From positions 1 through 50,779 of the forward strand of contig WJIL01000060.1 of the NCBI GenBank assembly GCA_014730275.1: a stretch of 50,779 nucleotides of DNA. The letters run 5' to 3'. This document shows positions 1 through 9,840 of this stretch, piece after piece. Position 1 is the first letter of the stretch. Each line of letters opens with the position of its first letter. The notes below the pieces were generated by a model, which ran no database searches, was not told where the DNA came from, and worked only from the letters and a program-made list of their open reading frames with translations. The position numbers and the translations under genes were made by a program. Origin of the DNA: Candidatus Lokiarchaeota archaeon (GTDB taxonomy: Archaea > Asgardarchaeota > Thorarchaeia > Thorarchaeales > Thorarchaeaceae).

Positions 1-223
1 CGATGGCTGCAAGCGTGACTCTGCCTCCTCGGTCAGCTACGTGATTCCAGAATTTCATTGCGTGCTCATATTCTTCTTCAGCTTGAACCTTTAGCCAGTT
101 GGCCATTCCGTTAAGGTTCTGCTCTTCCATATATGTGGCCATGCTCAGGTAGATGTACCCACTGTATAGCTCGTAGTTGATTTGATCATTAAGCGCATCT
201 GTTAGTTTTTGGCTAATTTCCAT
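1..223 (-). CDS. Ferritin, N-terminal part (runs off the window start)
   Basis: Reading the minus strand from ATG at 223 gives 74 codons before the window edge. The protein opens with a ferritin helix A (MEISQKLTDALNDQINYELY) and continues through YIYLSMATYMEEQNLNGMANW into helix B with EEEYEHAMKFWNHV, which contains the E-x-x-H ferroxidase-centre pattern. Ferritins oxidise Fe(II) and store it as a mineral core in a 24-subunit shell in the cytoplasm. A GGTGAAG ribosome-binding site lies just upstream of the ATG. The next bases upstream carry a symmetric GTTAA-N6-TTAAC element similar to one in front of feoB in this window. Only the first two helices are visible, so the exact subfamily (ferritin, or bacterioferritin without haem) is not settled, but the family call is strong. 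Confidence 0.9.
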   Translation of the reverse strand, partial: MEISQKLTDALNDQINYELYSGYIYLSMATYMEEQNLNGMANWLKVQAEEEYEHAMKFWNHVADRGGRVTLAAI

Positions 224-245
224 CTGCTTCACCTATGTAATTTGA

Positions 246-261
246 GTTAACAATAATTAAC
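246..261. promoter_or_regulatory. Candidate iron operator upstream of ferritin
   Basis: GTTAACAATAATTAAC forms a dyad with 5-bp arms (GTTAA/TTAAC) around 6 bp, ending 22 bp before the ferritin ATG at 223. Read on the minus strand it overlaps the best TATA-like sequence (TTAATTATT). The feoB promoter at 44959-44974 has GTTAG-N6-CTAAC at almost the same distance from its start codon. The shape resembles DtxR/IdeR-type operators; the link to such a regulator is inference. The arms are short and AT-rich, so chance is possible. Confidence 0.45.
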
Positions 262-401
262 ACGCCTCTAAAGCATTATGGTAAGGTCGTTGCTTGGCAA
301 AAAGACCTAATGTTCTCTGTATCGCTGAGTCAATCCAACTAACCTTTATCACTAGGATACTACTAGATGGATGTCCTAGTAGTCAATGGAGCCGTTTGTC
401 A

Positions 402-3065
402 ATGGTAAGCATCACGCCGCTAACAATCCTAGTTGAATTCATTCCCGCGCTCATCGTTGCTCTCTTCTACCTGGTGTTTTTCAGAGAACGACGCAACCGA
501 TTGATTGAAGCTTTTGTCATAATTATGGCAGTCAAGGTGTTTACGTTCTTTCTTCTCAACATTTGGCTTGCTCCGAACTCAGGGCTTCCAACCTATTTTA
601 CTCCGGTTGTGAATTCCGGGGATTTATACTGGATACTACTTACCGACTTTGTATTCCAATTTACCTACGCCTTGCAGGATTTCTTGACGTGGATTATGGT
701 TTCTTTCGTGGCTGCCCTTTTTGGACAGCTCGTGTTGATAGTGAAACTGTCATTGCAGGATCCTATGAAACGCAGGTTTAGTAATCTCATCAAACGGTTG
801 ACAGGAAAAGAGCCGGAGACAGATGAATACTCAGGCCTTGGTGACAGACTAGATCATATTCATTTTGAAGGTGTCGAGCCTCAGCCTCTTGATCCTAAGA
901 TTCAAGAAAAAGCTTGGCGGGAATCATGGAAGGATTATCTCATTATTGGTCTGGTTACCATTCTGCCTTCTATTCCCGTGTACATGAATCCAGGCGGAAC
1001 TATTGGCCCCTATGTTCAGGGTGTTCTGATTTTTCTAACATGGATATACAGGTTCGGATATCCAGGTTCAAATCGCATTGCTAAGGGTGCCGGTCTGAGG
1101 CTTGGTGATCGGGATTTGGGTGAAGAGATGATGCAAGGTGTACTTGGATGGTTCTTCCGTCTCAATCTGATATGGTCTCTATTCACTATTGGTCTTGATG
1201 TTATTCGCGGCATTCAAACTGGTACATTAGGTGGTTTGATTGGGTATTATGGGATCGGACTAGCTCTTGCCTTCCCACCTATTCTGTTTGTTATTCTAAT
1301 ATTCCCGTTGGCAGAGGACTTCTCTGTTCTTCTTTACAAGCGGATTTTTGATTCAATACGGAGTTTTAGAGAAAAAGCAAAGGCATTTGACTGGAGCAAT
1401 GCGATAAAGAATACGCTTTCTGCTGTTGCTAGTGGTGGATTAGTCACAGGTGCATTCGTTGGCGCTGTCATGATGGTGTGTCTTCATTTCTCATTTACTC
1501 AGATGGGCGTATTCGGTCTGCTTCCTAGCATGGTTGATAGTGTAGTGGTGTCTCTGTTGAACAACGCTCCCAAAAATGGAGTACTTATCGCTCCGACAAT
1601 TTGGGCTCTGATGATGCTGCTTATTCCATTTGCGAGCATGATTCTCCTCGGTGTGTTGGGACGGTACATATTGCGTCGGACTGGATATGGGAAGGAAGGC
1701 TTTGCTTTCTTCTCTGCTCTTACTGTTGCAATAGCTGTTTGGTTCTTGCTTCCTGGAATGGATTATCTGCTGCTTGTGAGTCCAACTCCTGCAACGGTGG
1801 CGTCACGCGTCTTCTTTCGATTACGCCCAATACTCTCTCCGCCGGTAGAAGCAGCTTATCTCCTACGAGTTGCATACCAATTCATTGTGTTTGTTCCCAT
1901 TTACATTGCCACTGTGCTCTTCATTCTATACTTCTTTGAATTTCGCGAGAAGTGGCGGATTTCCCAGGGTGAGAAAACTGGTCCCCTGCTAAGTGTTCAT
2001 CAAAAGGATGTGACAGACACTATCGCCATGTTTTTTGGTGGTATTTTTGTGTCTTTGATTGGAGTGTATTTGATTGGAGCTGTGCTGGATCCTGGCTTGC
2101 TGGAGGGTTACATTCTTACGCTCTTTAACGAAATTGGGGCTGCTGATGGACTAGAAGCGGTTCTAGAAGCATTCGTCTTAAGCAGTAGCGGCAGTATATT
2201 CCCAATAATTGCAGAACACAACGTAATTCGGACTCTGCTTATGTTGCTACTTGGTCCAGTATTCTGGTCGGCCATACTATGGCTCGTCGCCCTTGAGAAG
2301 GAATCCAATGAACGAAAAATCGGTATTGCTAGCATAGTCGGTATTTTTGTGGGTGCAGTTATAGCATATCTGTGGACTTTCAGGGATGCTTCTTTGGGAC
2401 TCTTCCAACCAAATTCATGGCCATGGGGCTTTGCTGCACAACTCGGTCTAAGGGCTGGAATCATCTATGCTGTTCTATTGGCAATATACTTGCTTGCCTT
2501 TGTGGTCCGAGGTTTCTATGGTGCTGAAGGTTCGGTGTGGTGGGTTCCACTAACTGCTACCCTGATTGCAATGGAGTACTTCATTTATGATGATCAGTTC
2601 GTACTCATTGCATTGATTGTCCTCCCCCTCATACTCACAGCTGGCTACATGATTGCGACGAAGAACCCTGGTGACCCGCTACTGAACTATATACGATTCA
2701 GCTTGATGTCTCTAGCCATATCTGAGGTGCTGTCAACAGCTCTCATTCTAGGTGGTCTCAGTGCCATCTATCTGAATGCTCCAAATGGTGGTCTAATCGT
2801 ATTCCTCGCCAGCATCCTTCCTCATGCAATAATAGAAATTCCTGCCTTTCTCCTTGCTGCAGCAATATCTATTCGTATTGCTCGTAATTTGTCCCCGTTA
2901 GTTATGCAGGAGAATTGGGAAGAGTTTCCTTCTAAGACACGTGAATTGTTGGGAGATATGAGAACATGGCGCAGCTATGTTCTGATTGTTTTCTTCCTGC
3001 TTCTCGCCTCTGTAATCGAAGCATACGTAACACCTATTGTGGTAATGATGGCTAGGACTTTATGA
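402..3065 (+). CDS. Many-pass membrane protein with SpoIIM-like C-terminal region
   Basis: The open frame extends upstream to a TTG at 294, but that segment is polar and unlike the rest. I chose ATG at 402, which gives 888 residues starting MVSITPLTILVEFIPALIV and leading straight into a membrane helix. The protein has roughly twenty hydrophobic segments, with a short soluble, charged stretch after the third or fourth one (around residues 125-170 from this start). Near the C-terminus, helices with the pattern ILPHAIIEIPAFLLAAAIS resemble the SpoIIM/DUF95 family, where an H-x-x-x-E-x-P-A pattern is typical. The function of that family in archaea is not established. It stands alone on the plus strand and is followed by a clear hairpin terminator. 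The rest of the protein is not recognised; transport or membrane remodelling would be guesses. Confidence 0.7.
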   Translation: MVSITPLTILVEFIPALIVALFYLVFFRERRNRLIEAFVIIMAVKVFTFFLLNIWLAPNSGLPTYFTPVVNSGDLYWILLTDFVFQFTYALQDFLTWIMVSFVAALFGQLVLIVKLSLQDPMKRRFSNLIKRLTGKEPETDEYSGLGDRLDHIHFEGVEPQPLDPKIQEKAWRESWKDYLIIGLVTILPSIPVYMNPGGTIGPYVQGVLIFLTWIYRFGYPGSNRIAKGAGLRLGDRDLGEEMMQGVLGWFFRLNLIWSLFTIGLDVIRGIQTGTLGGLIGYYGIGLALAFPPILFVILIFPLAEDFSVLLYKRIFDSIRSFREKAKAFDWSNAIKNTLSAVASGGLVTGAFVGAVMMVCLHFSFTQMGVFGLLPSMVDSVVVSLLNNAPKNGVLIAPTIWALMMLLIPFASMILLGVLGRYILRRTGYGKEGFAFFSALTVAIAVWFLLPGMDYLLLVSPTPATVASRVFFRLRPILSPPVEAAYLLRVAYQFIVFVPIYIATVLFILYFFEFREKWRISQGEKTGPLLSVHQKDVTDTIAMFFGGIFVSLIGVYLIGAVLDPGLLEGYILTLFNEIGAADGLEAVLEAFVLSSSGSIFPIIAEHNVIRTLLMLLLGPVFWSAILWLVALEKESNERKIGIASIVGIFVGAVIAYLWTFRDASLGLFQPNSWPWGFAAQLGLRAGIIYAVLLAIYLLAFVVRGFYGAEGSVWWVPLTATLIAMEYFIYDDQFVLIALIVLPLILTAGYMIATKNPGDPLLNYIRFSLMSLAISEVLSTALILGGLSAIYLNAPNGGLIVFLASILPHAIIEIPAFLLAAAISIRIARNLSPLVMQENWEEFPSKTRELLGDMRTWRSYVLIVFFLLLASVIEAYVTPIVVMMARTL

Positions 3066-3104
3066 ATTGGTGTGGATGTAATTCTCCACCTTAGAATACT
3101 AGAG

Positions 3105-3131
3105 AACCCCCTCACTCAATCAGAGGGGGTT
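3105..3131 (+). terminator. Hairpin terminator after the SpoIIM-like gene
   Basis: A perfect 9-bp stem AACCCCCTC / GAGGGGGTT encloses a 9-base loop, 40 bp after the stop at 3065. It is followed by TAG and a moderately T-rich stretch. The position between two plus-strand genes supports a terminator or mRNA 3'-end structure. Confidence 0.6.
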
Positions 3132-3348
3132 TAGCTCAGATTTTGGCAGACGCGGTCGATAGATGCTTGCTTTTCTTCGGCATTTATGCAAGCTTGTTTT
3201 ATATTATGCGAATAAGAAAGTGACTATAGAATGAATAATGCCGCGCTGCGCCATGCGTCAATCTAGGCTTTTGCTGCCTTATGCTTGAACGTACGCAAGC
3301 TTACACAGATTGAATGCCCATGGGAAAGCGTAGGGGATCTAGATCAAT

Positions 3349-6300
3349 ATGCAACACAAGAACAGAACACATATACTACTTTCTACACTTGCTATTGTCT
3401 TGTTCATGGTATCATTTGCTTATGCTGGTTCAAGTATGACTAGAATTCCATCTGGTCAACCTGATTCTCCGGTAACCTATACATTCTCTCAGGATGATCC
3501 TGGGGAGAATGAGAGTTATCCAGAACAGCCTAACAATGGTACCTATGTCCACTGGGATAGCGACAAGAATAGCACAAGCGACGAATGGACATGGGAACAT
3601 CAGAATTGGCTTTTCGGACCAAGTCCGGAGTTCAAGATTTTCCACGAAAATGGAAGCGAAGTTGCTGAAGACAGCTATGCTGAGATTGGAGAGGTTCTAA
3701 CCTTTCAGGCAACAATTCCCAAAAATATCTTCACAGAAGGGCAGAATCTCAGCGAAGTGAGGATTAATGGCTGGTACATGACACCTGACTGGAACTTCTC
3801 AGCCGATTTCGGGATGTCCTTCCGTGCAGAAGGTTGGGGAGATACTTGGTCTGCGTACAGCAGCCAGTACAACCAGAGCGAAGAAGAAGGCGGGATGCTG
3901 CCATCATTCATCGATTTAGTCGTTGATGACTGTTCCAATCATAGTGATGCAAGCGCATACTACGTCAATTTCGCTGTGAAGTTCACTGTTGATGCCCCAT
4001 TGGGACTCTACGAACTCCATATGGACGTCATGGATACCGACTACAACAATATCGGCTCCTATGGATATGCTTCTGGATATGAATTCCAAGGCATTGCTGT
4101 AGGTATGCCTCCTTCCGAAGCTTGGAGTTGGTCCAAAGGTGGTTCTTATACTTTAGAGAAGGTTGACTTGGAAGGCGATTCACTCTATTCCGTAAGTCGA
4201 CAAAAGGACTTCATCATGCGTTTCAATATTACCGGCGATACCCCAAGCTACGTTCAGCTTGGGTTCAAAATGCCTAGTGGTATTGATACTTGGGTAAACG
4301 CCACCGGATGGCATCAAGAAGTCATTACTGAATATGGTGGCTGGACATATGATGAAGCACTAGGAACCTATGTTTGGAATGATAGCCTTGAGGTGACATA
4401 TATCGACGATGTCTATGGTGAGTACAAGAAGCGTAAGTGGGTTGAATTTGGAACTCACGACCACGTAAACGTCACTTGGCTCAATGAGACATGGCACGAA
4501 GATACCCAGACTTGGACACAAGAGGTAGTCAACGAAAGCCGCTGGGTGGAACGACAGCTCTTCTTTGTCTACAACGAGACAAACGGTGGAACCTGGGAGT
4601 CCTACTATGGCTATAGCTATTGGGGTTACCCATACGATCACTATGTTGAGGGTGAATACAACCGGGAGATAACTGTCCACGAGCCTATGCCAGAGGACCT
4701 ACCAATATTATATGAACTGAACACATCTTTGTGCACTACGAGGCAGACTGACACAGCACTCAGTGTTGATTTCGTGGGTCATTTCACCGAAAAGATGCCC
4801 AAGACTGATCAATACTCAGGCTTCCGTTTCAAAGATATGGTTATGGGGCCTGAAGGCAATCGCTATTGGGCAGATACTTACGGAGAGACTGCCCGTCAGA
4901 CTTTGCAAGAATATCAGATGGCCAAAGAAATAACCATTGAAAGTCCTGTTACACTTGCAAAGGTTCTGACAGCTGATGGGCGCTCACCTGGCGACTATAT
5001 GTTTGCTGTTGAGAAAGGACAAGACTTCATGGTTAAGGGTCGACTTCAGGGTGGTGGCTCTATAGCTGATGACATAGATGGCGCACAATTCAGTCTAGAG
5101 GCTGGTGATGGTTACTGGACTGAAAATGAGTCACGCTGGTCACGGCTGATTTACACAATTGACTATGATGTCAACGGCACTCCAACATTTACTGCATTCA
5201 ATTTCACAGAGAAACAGAATTACACATATGGAACATACGAGGACTACGTGAGGGTTAACGTCACAGGTTGGCATTATGTCTACAATTCAACAACTGACAC
5301 CTGGGACTGGGTATACGGGAACTATACCGAGTGGCAATGGAAAGAGGTGGCGGGTTGGCACTGGGCCTGGTGGTACTACAACCAGAAAACCGGGCAGTGG
5401 CAGGAAGAGTACATCAACCATCGCAGCTCAGCCACAAAGGTGAATTCTAATTTCTGTACGACCTCAAACTTCACAAAATGGACGGATGGAGGTGACCTCT
5501 ACGTCTCATGGTTGGTAAACATGTCTGAGATTGTTCCAGAAACCAACTACTGGTGGAACTTCGCTTTCATGAATGATACTTGGTATGAGGATTATTCCAG
5601 TGACTATGGCCAACATAAGGTCAAGAGCTGGGATCGTGAATGGGTCTACTCCTTTGACCATCAGGGTGAACGCGTATACATGGATAAGCCTCAGCCACAG
5701 CTGGCTTTCAAGAACGACACACTCTGTAACCAGACTGGCGATGAATTCCTCATGGGACGCAGCTCACCATATATCATGGTTGACGGTCAGAAACTACCTA
5801 TTGAAGTTCATGAAACCTATGATTCATGGAGCGGCGAGACATATGAGAACATTCTCATGTATGACCACTACGACCCTGAGAACAACAGGGATGTGTATAC
5901 CTACGAACTCGTCAATGGAACGATGGTCTATGTGACATATGATGAGACCATACACATCTACAATGTCACGCTTGGCACTGGCGAATCCTTCCTCACCGCA
6001 ATGCAATATCATCACGGTTGGGACTATGGAGGCAACTACTACTACAGTTGGATCGATATTGATGGTGTGCTTCATCAAGGTACCAGCTGGGAAGACTATG
6101 CAGACTATAGCGGCAATGTCCAGATTGAGTACTACGACAAAGTCGAATTCGACCGTGATAGCAAAGGTTGGATTGTGCGATATGGCGCAGGAAATGTACT
6201 CGAGCTTGCAGAGGATTGGAGATGGGATAGCAGAACCAGTTCCTACTTCATGACAGACATCGACGGGAATCTATACAATCTTCAATACAATAACAGTGAT

Positions 6301-9228
6301 GGCTACTACTACACCACAATAGATGGACAGTGGCATCGAGTTTCGTGGCCTAAACGCTACTTTGAGACTGAATATGGGGGCTCAACTGCCAAATTGTTGA
6401 CTTGGGACACTCACAGGTTCTGGTTTACTGAAATTGCCGGAGTCAAATATGAGATGCCTTATCCCGGTGCTAATGCTGATTATCACTATCAGCTGAACGA
6501 GAAGGTGGGTTCTGGTGGGATGGTACCTACCACGAAATCCGTATTGGTTGATGATACCTGGTATCCTGTGTACAATGTTTCCTACGACTACTTCGTGGAC
6601 ATAGGCAGTGACACCTATGAACTGATACGTTATGACCCAATGCATACAACTGCAAACGGTACCCACATTTGGAATCCAACAACAGCTGGTTGGAGCGCTC
6701 CAATGGGCACATATAACGGCAGTATGCGTTTCGAGCAGACGGGTCTTGTGAACTACACAACTGAATCAGGTGATTATTGGCCTAGTATTTACAGCGATTC
6801 TCAGGGTGATTACGAGTACATCACTCTTACCAACGGGACAACCTGGATTCTCAATTGGACTACAATCCTCCAAATCTATGAGTATGATTACTATGGAGAT
6901 GTATTCTACTCACTTAATGAATGGCCTGTGTGGTATGAGCACGAAAACGAAACATACCATTACTACGAGGCTTTGAATGGTTCACAGATAGTGTTGGATG
7001 GCTATGAGGAGCTACCAGTGCTTGATACCCACTTGGTTATGGTCTACTACAATGAGACTACGGCCACAGATAACTACGATTTCTTGGGCGAGACCTATCT
7101 ATTTGAGTGGGAAGGTTACTGGAAAGACGTCTACTATGTCCATAATGCAACATACAGCAGTGATCTCTATGTAGAGATTTGTAGTGCACATTCGATGTAC
7201 AATTTCTCCTATGATGGTTCTAACGTAACAGCGTATGCCACCAAGGAGAACATCTACAGGATGCGAGAACGCTGGGGTTTCGACCTAGTCTATGGTCCTC
7301 AGCCAATCGAAAGTGCTGTCTACAAGAACATCTATGATATCGTCATTGGTACACCCGAGTGGGGCATGTGGGGCGTCCAGAAATGGACCACGAACCCCGA
7401 GAACGGTGCAGTAGACTTGGACGGTAACCTTGACACATCTGATGACCAATATTACGTAAGAGAGGAGTATTGTTCCACCGATTCCTGGACTCACGAATAT
7501 GAGAAGATGTGGGTCGGTGTCGACTGGGAGCCTAATGCAACCCAGTATGGCGATGAGATGCATCTACAATCCTGGATGGGTCTGGATACCTTCACGTGGA
7601 GTTACGAGTGGAACCAGACGTTCTACTGGTATGATGCTGACACCATGGAACTGGTCAATCAGACCGAGTGGGACAACATCAACAGCACACTTCGAACAGA
7701 CGAAGGTGAACCTAAGCCTGGCTACTGGGATATTGCTTGGATGGCCAAGAATGTCACTTGGGCCGATATCGTTGCTGAGGCTGAAGAGAAAGGGTACGAT
7801 TGGATTGATTCCAACGAGCAGACCTGGACTTGGCTATCCTTTGGCGTTGGTCAAGACTACGGTGTCTCGACAGTTGAAGATGATGTAGAGCACTACCTCA
7901 ACATCGGCATGCACTATGAATACAGCGGCCTCCTAATCTGGGAGGATGCCAACAACAACAGTGAGATGGACGTCGACCTTACTAACGCTGGTAGCGGTGA
8001 ACTCAGCCACTATTTGATGCCCAAATCTGTCGCCAACGTATCATTTGTCAAACCTGGTGAGAGATTCGGTAATTTCAATGACTCTGGTGACATGCGTGTG
8101 AACCTCACCGATGAGGTAACATGGGGTGTTACTTTCGAGGACATCAATGGAACAGTCTATCCCTACACAATGGAAGGCTATTGGGGTTGGTATAGCGACG
8201 TTCAGCAGGGTTCAGACTATCGGACCTTCGATGAGCGACCGACCAAGGTAACGGTCGAAGAACTTTCCTTCCTGGTACACTTCCAAGGCCATGTCAATGA
8301 GACAGCTGGTGCAACCAACAACTGGGCCGATCTTAAGGTGGATAACACAGTTGGTGATTGGTCTGTCGATATGATTGGCGGACGAGATAATCTTGAGAAC
8401 AAGTCCCTAGGTTTGAATTACTTCGCTGAAGTATCGATGACCGATTTCGCATTCAAGGCGAATGGAACTCTCTCAGACAACGAACAGACGGTTAGCTCTG
8501 AGACCTTCGAGTTTGAGACATCGGGTGCACGCTTTGCGGAGATGATTATGGGTGGCGTCACTTACGATTGGAGTAAGAACACAACTGCTCCATACGAGGT
8601 GGTCAGCCATACAACCCCGCTTGGAACATTCCGATCCGCATTCGAGTCGAGCTCGGGCCGTTCAGCCACAGCATGGACATTCAGTTCCAATATGTACTAT
8701 GTGACGATTGGCTTCCCCGAGTGGGAGGGCTACAGCGTCTATCAAGACCCTGTCTTCGTCAGCTATGTATCCAATTCTGGAACCTCTGCTCAGCCTGGCG
8801 GTGTTCAGTTTGGCTCTCTAACCGTATCTCCAGATGTACCACAACCAAACGAATCTGTGAGAGTGGGAGTGGACATCTACAGCGAGGAGCAGATTGACAA
8901 TGTCCAGATTCAATTTGGCACCAGTGGAGATGACCTAACTACCTCCTCTGGTATGTGGGAAGAGTCCACCAATCATTATGTGGGGGATATTCCTGGCTAT
9001 CCTGAAGACACAGAGGTTTTCTTCCAGGTTGTGGTCTATACCTCCTCAGGCGAGGCTAGAACCTCTGTTATCTCCTATATTGTAGGTCAAGGATTGGTAA
9101 CAACTACTACCACAACACGACCTACTGGACCTGGAGGCGGACTTGAGCCAGATGTTCTGGTATTGATTGCTGGCAGTGCAGTTGCACTAGTAGTGATCAT
9201 TGTACTTGTCAAGCGTCGAAAGAATTAG
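3349..9228 (+). CDS. Giant Trp/Tyr-rich secreted surface protein with C-terminal membrane anchor
   Basis: The product is 1959 residues. Residues 1-26 form a signal peptide (basic start, LLSTLAIVLFMVSFAYA, small residues before the cut). The body is extremely rich in Trp, Tyr, Asp, Asn and Gly and carries dozens of N-x-S/T sequons, suggesting heavy N-glycosylation. Short units of the type DG-x-x-Y-x-x-x-x-x-G recur through the middle, for example around residues 950-1100. Residues about 1810-1905 look like an Ig-like beta sandwich. A Thr-rich linker (TTTTTTRPTGPGGG) then leads to one membrane helix (LIAGSAVALVVIIVLV) and a basic KRRKN tail. This is the architecture of archaeal S-layer or adhesin proteins; an S-layer role is inference. 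No catalytic motif was recognised. It is transcribed alone, between a 283-bp upstream gap and a strong terminator. Confidence 0.75.
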   Translation: MQHKNRTHILLSTLAIVLFMVSFAYAGSSMTRIPSGQPDSPVTYTFSQDDPGENESYPEQPNNGTYVHWDSDKNSTSDEWTWEHQNWLFGPSPEFKIFHENGSEVAEDSYAEIGEVLTFQATIPKNIFTEGQNLSEVRINGWYMTPDWNFSADFGMSFRAEGWGDTWSAYSSQYNQSEEEGGMLPSFIDLVVDDCSNHSDASAYYVNFAVKFTVDAPLGLYELHMDVMDTDYNNIGSYGYASGYEFQGIAVGMPPSEAWSWSKGGSYTLEKVDLEGDSLYSVSRQKDFIMRFNITGDTPSYVQLGFKMPSGIDTWVNATGWHQEVITEYGGWTYDEALGTYVWNDSLEVTYIDDVYGEYKKRKWVEFGTHDHVNVTWLNETWHEDTQTWTQEVVNESRWVERQLFFVYNETNGGTWESYYGYSYWGYPYDHYVEGEYNREITVHEPMPEDLPILYELNTSLCTTRQTDTALSVDFVGHFTEKMPKTDQYSGFRFKDMVMGPEGNRYWADTYGETARQTLQEYQMAKEITIESPVTLAKVLTADGRSPGDYMFAVEKGQDFMVKGRLQGGGSIADDIDGAQFSLEAGDGYWTENESRWSRLIYTIDYDVNGTPTFTAFNFTEKQNYTYGTYEDYVRVNVTGWHYVYNSTTDTWDWVYGNYTEWQWKEVAGWHWAWWYYNQKTGQWQEEYINHRSSATKVNSNFCTTSNFTKWTDGGDLYVSWLVNMSEIVPETNYWWNFAFMNDTWYEDYSSDYGQHKVKSWDREWVYSFDHQGERVYMDKPQPQLAFKNDTLCNQTGDEFLMGRSSPYIMVDGQKLPIEVHETYDSWSGETYENILMYDHYDPENNRDVYTYELVNGTMVYVTYDETIHIYNVTLGTGESFLTAMQYHHGWDYGGNYYYSWIDIDGVLHQGTSWEDYADYSGNVQIEYYDKVEFDRDSKGWIVRYGAGNVLELAEDWRWDSRTSSYFMTDIDGNLYNLQYNNSDGYYYTTIDGQWHRVSWPKRYFETEYGGSTAKLLTWDTHRFWFTEIAGVKYEMPYPGANADYHYQLNEKVGSGGMVPTTKSVLVDDTWYPVYNVSYDYFVDIGSDTYELIRYDPMHTTANGTHIWNPTTAGWSAPMGTYNGSMRFEQTGLVNYTTESGDYWPSIYSDSQGDYEYITLTNGTTWILNWTTILQIYEYDYYGDVFYSLNEWPVWYEHENETYHYYEALNGSQIVLDGYEELPVLDTHLVMVYYNETTATDNYDFLGETYLFEWEGYWKDVYYVHNATYSSDLYVEICSAHSMYNFSYDGSNVTAYATKENIYRMRERWGFDLVYGPQPIESAVYKNIYDIVIGTPEWGMWGVQKWTTNPENGAVDLDGNLDTSDDQYYVREEYCSTDSWTHEYEKMWVGVDWEPNATQYGDEMHLQSWMGLDTFTWSYEWNQTFYWYDADTMELVNQTEWDNINSTLRTDEGEPKPGYWDIAWMAKNVTWADIVAEAEEKGYDWIDSNEQTWTWLSFGVGQDYGVSTVEDDVEHYLNIGMHYEYSGLLIWEDANNNSEMDVDLTNAGSGELSHYLMPKSVANVSFVKPGERFGNFNDSGDMRVNLTDEVTWGVTFEDINGTVYPYTMEGYWGWYSDVQQGSDYRTFDERPTKVTVEELSFLVHFQGHVNETAGATNNWADLKVDNTVGDWSVDMIGGRDNLENKSLGLNYFAEVSMTDFAFKANGTLSDNEQTVSSETFEFETSGARFAEMIMGGVTYDWSKNTTAPYEVVSHTTPLGTFRSAFESSSGRSATAWTFSSNMYYVTIGFPEWEGYSVYQDPVFVSYVSNSGTSAQPGGVQFGSLTVSPDVPQPNESVRVGVDIYSEEQIDNVQIQFGTSGDDLTTSSGMWEESTNHYVGDIPGYPEDTEVFFQVVVYTSSGEARTSVISYIVGQGLVTTTTTTRPTGPGGGLEPDVLVLIAGSAVALVVIIVLVKRRKN

Positions 9229-9237
9229 AACAAATGC

Positions 9238-9268
9238 GGGGGGATTCCCCCCTTCTCTTCTTTTTTTT
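9238..9268 (+). terminator. GC hairpin plus oligo-T terminator after the surface protein
   Basis: Six G (9238-9243), the bases ATT and six C (9247-9252) form a compact stem, directly followed by a pyrimidine run TTCTCTTCTTTTTTTT. It begins 10 bp after the stop codon. Hairpin plus oligo-T is a convincing 3' end for a highly expressed monocistronic gene. Confidence 0.75.
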
Positions 9269-9312
9269 GGATTTTTCTGTCTGCTCGGTTTTTTAATCGA
9301 GTTCATGTTTCG

Positions 9313-9717
9313 CTAATTTTCTATATCTCGTAGAAGCTCTTCCTTGAAGAATTCTACACCAACGAGATGTGCTTTGTATATGGAATTGAAAGAATCGAAG
9401 CTGATGCCTGTTACTGGAATTACGTTGCGAATCATCAGATAGCCCTTCTTGTCAACGCCAAAATTCACTTCTGCTAGGTTGGCGTTTGCTTTCAGAAGTC
9501 GCTCAAAAAATGTGAGACGCTTATTCTCGTCAAGACCTGACAAATCAGCTAATCTGGTAGTTAGTGTTATCCACTGTTTGCCCGGAAAGACCTCAATTTC
9601 TTGTGTTTCCGTGCGAGTGGATGGAAATAGACTGAATGTCTTCTTACCGTGTTCTTCGAAGTTGATTTCTAACCTCTTCAGGTATTCCTTAGCTATCCAC
9701 CAGGTTGTGCCGGCCAT
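9313..9717 (-). CDS. Small YbjN / type III chaperone-like fold protein
   Basis: This 134-residue protein starts MAGTTWWIAKEYLKRLEI. It has alternating strands and helices: a hydrophobic strand WITLTTRLADL, a helix ERLLKANANLAEVNFGV, a strand KGYLMIRNVIP and a long final helix SFDSFNSIYKAHLVGVEFFKEELLRDI. This order resembles the YbjN / type III secretion chaperone-like fold, in which an alpha helix packs on a small sheet. Proteins of that family are proposed regulators or chaperones, and no specific partner can be named here. It lies 123 bp downstream of mutL on the same strand and may be read from the same transcript. The family assignment is by pattern only and moderate. Confidence 0.6.
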   Translation of the reverse strand: MAGTTWWIAKEYLKRLEINFEEHGKKTFSLFPSTRTETQEIEVFPGKQWITLTTRLADLSGLDENKRLTFFERLLKANANLAEVNFGVDKKGYLMIRNVIPVTGISFDSFNSIYKAHLVGVEFFKEELLRDIEN

Positions 9718-9840
9718 TTCATCCTGTCTCCGTTGACCAGATACATGTCAAACAAGAAACGTCTAGTTCAGCAATTAAGAACATTCTATCTAGTAAAAGT
9801 CTTCGCTTTTTTTTCTCTCTAGGTTGAACAACAACCAATT

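Noticed and set aside
3336-3345. Palindrome GATCTAGATC just before the surface protein gene
   Set aside because: Ten bases of simple palindrome is expected by chance at this scale and nothing else supports an operator.
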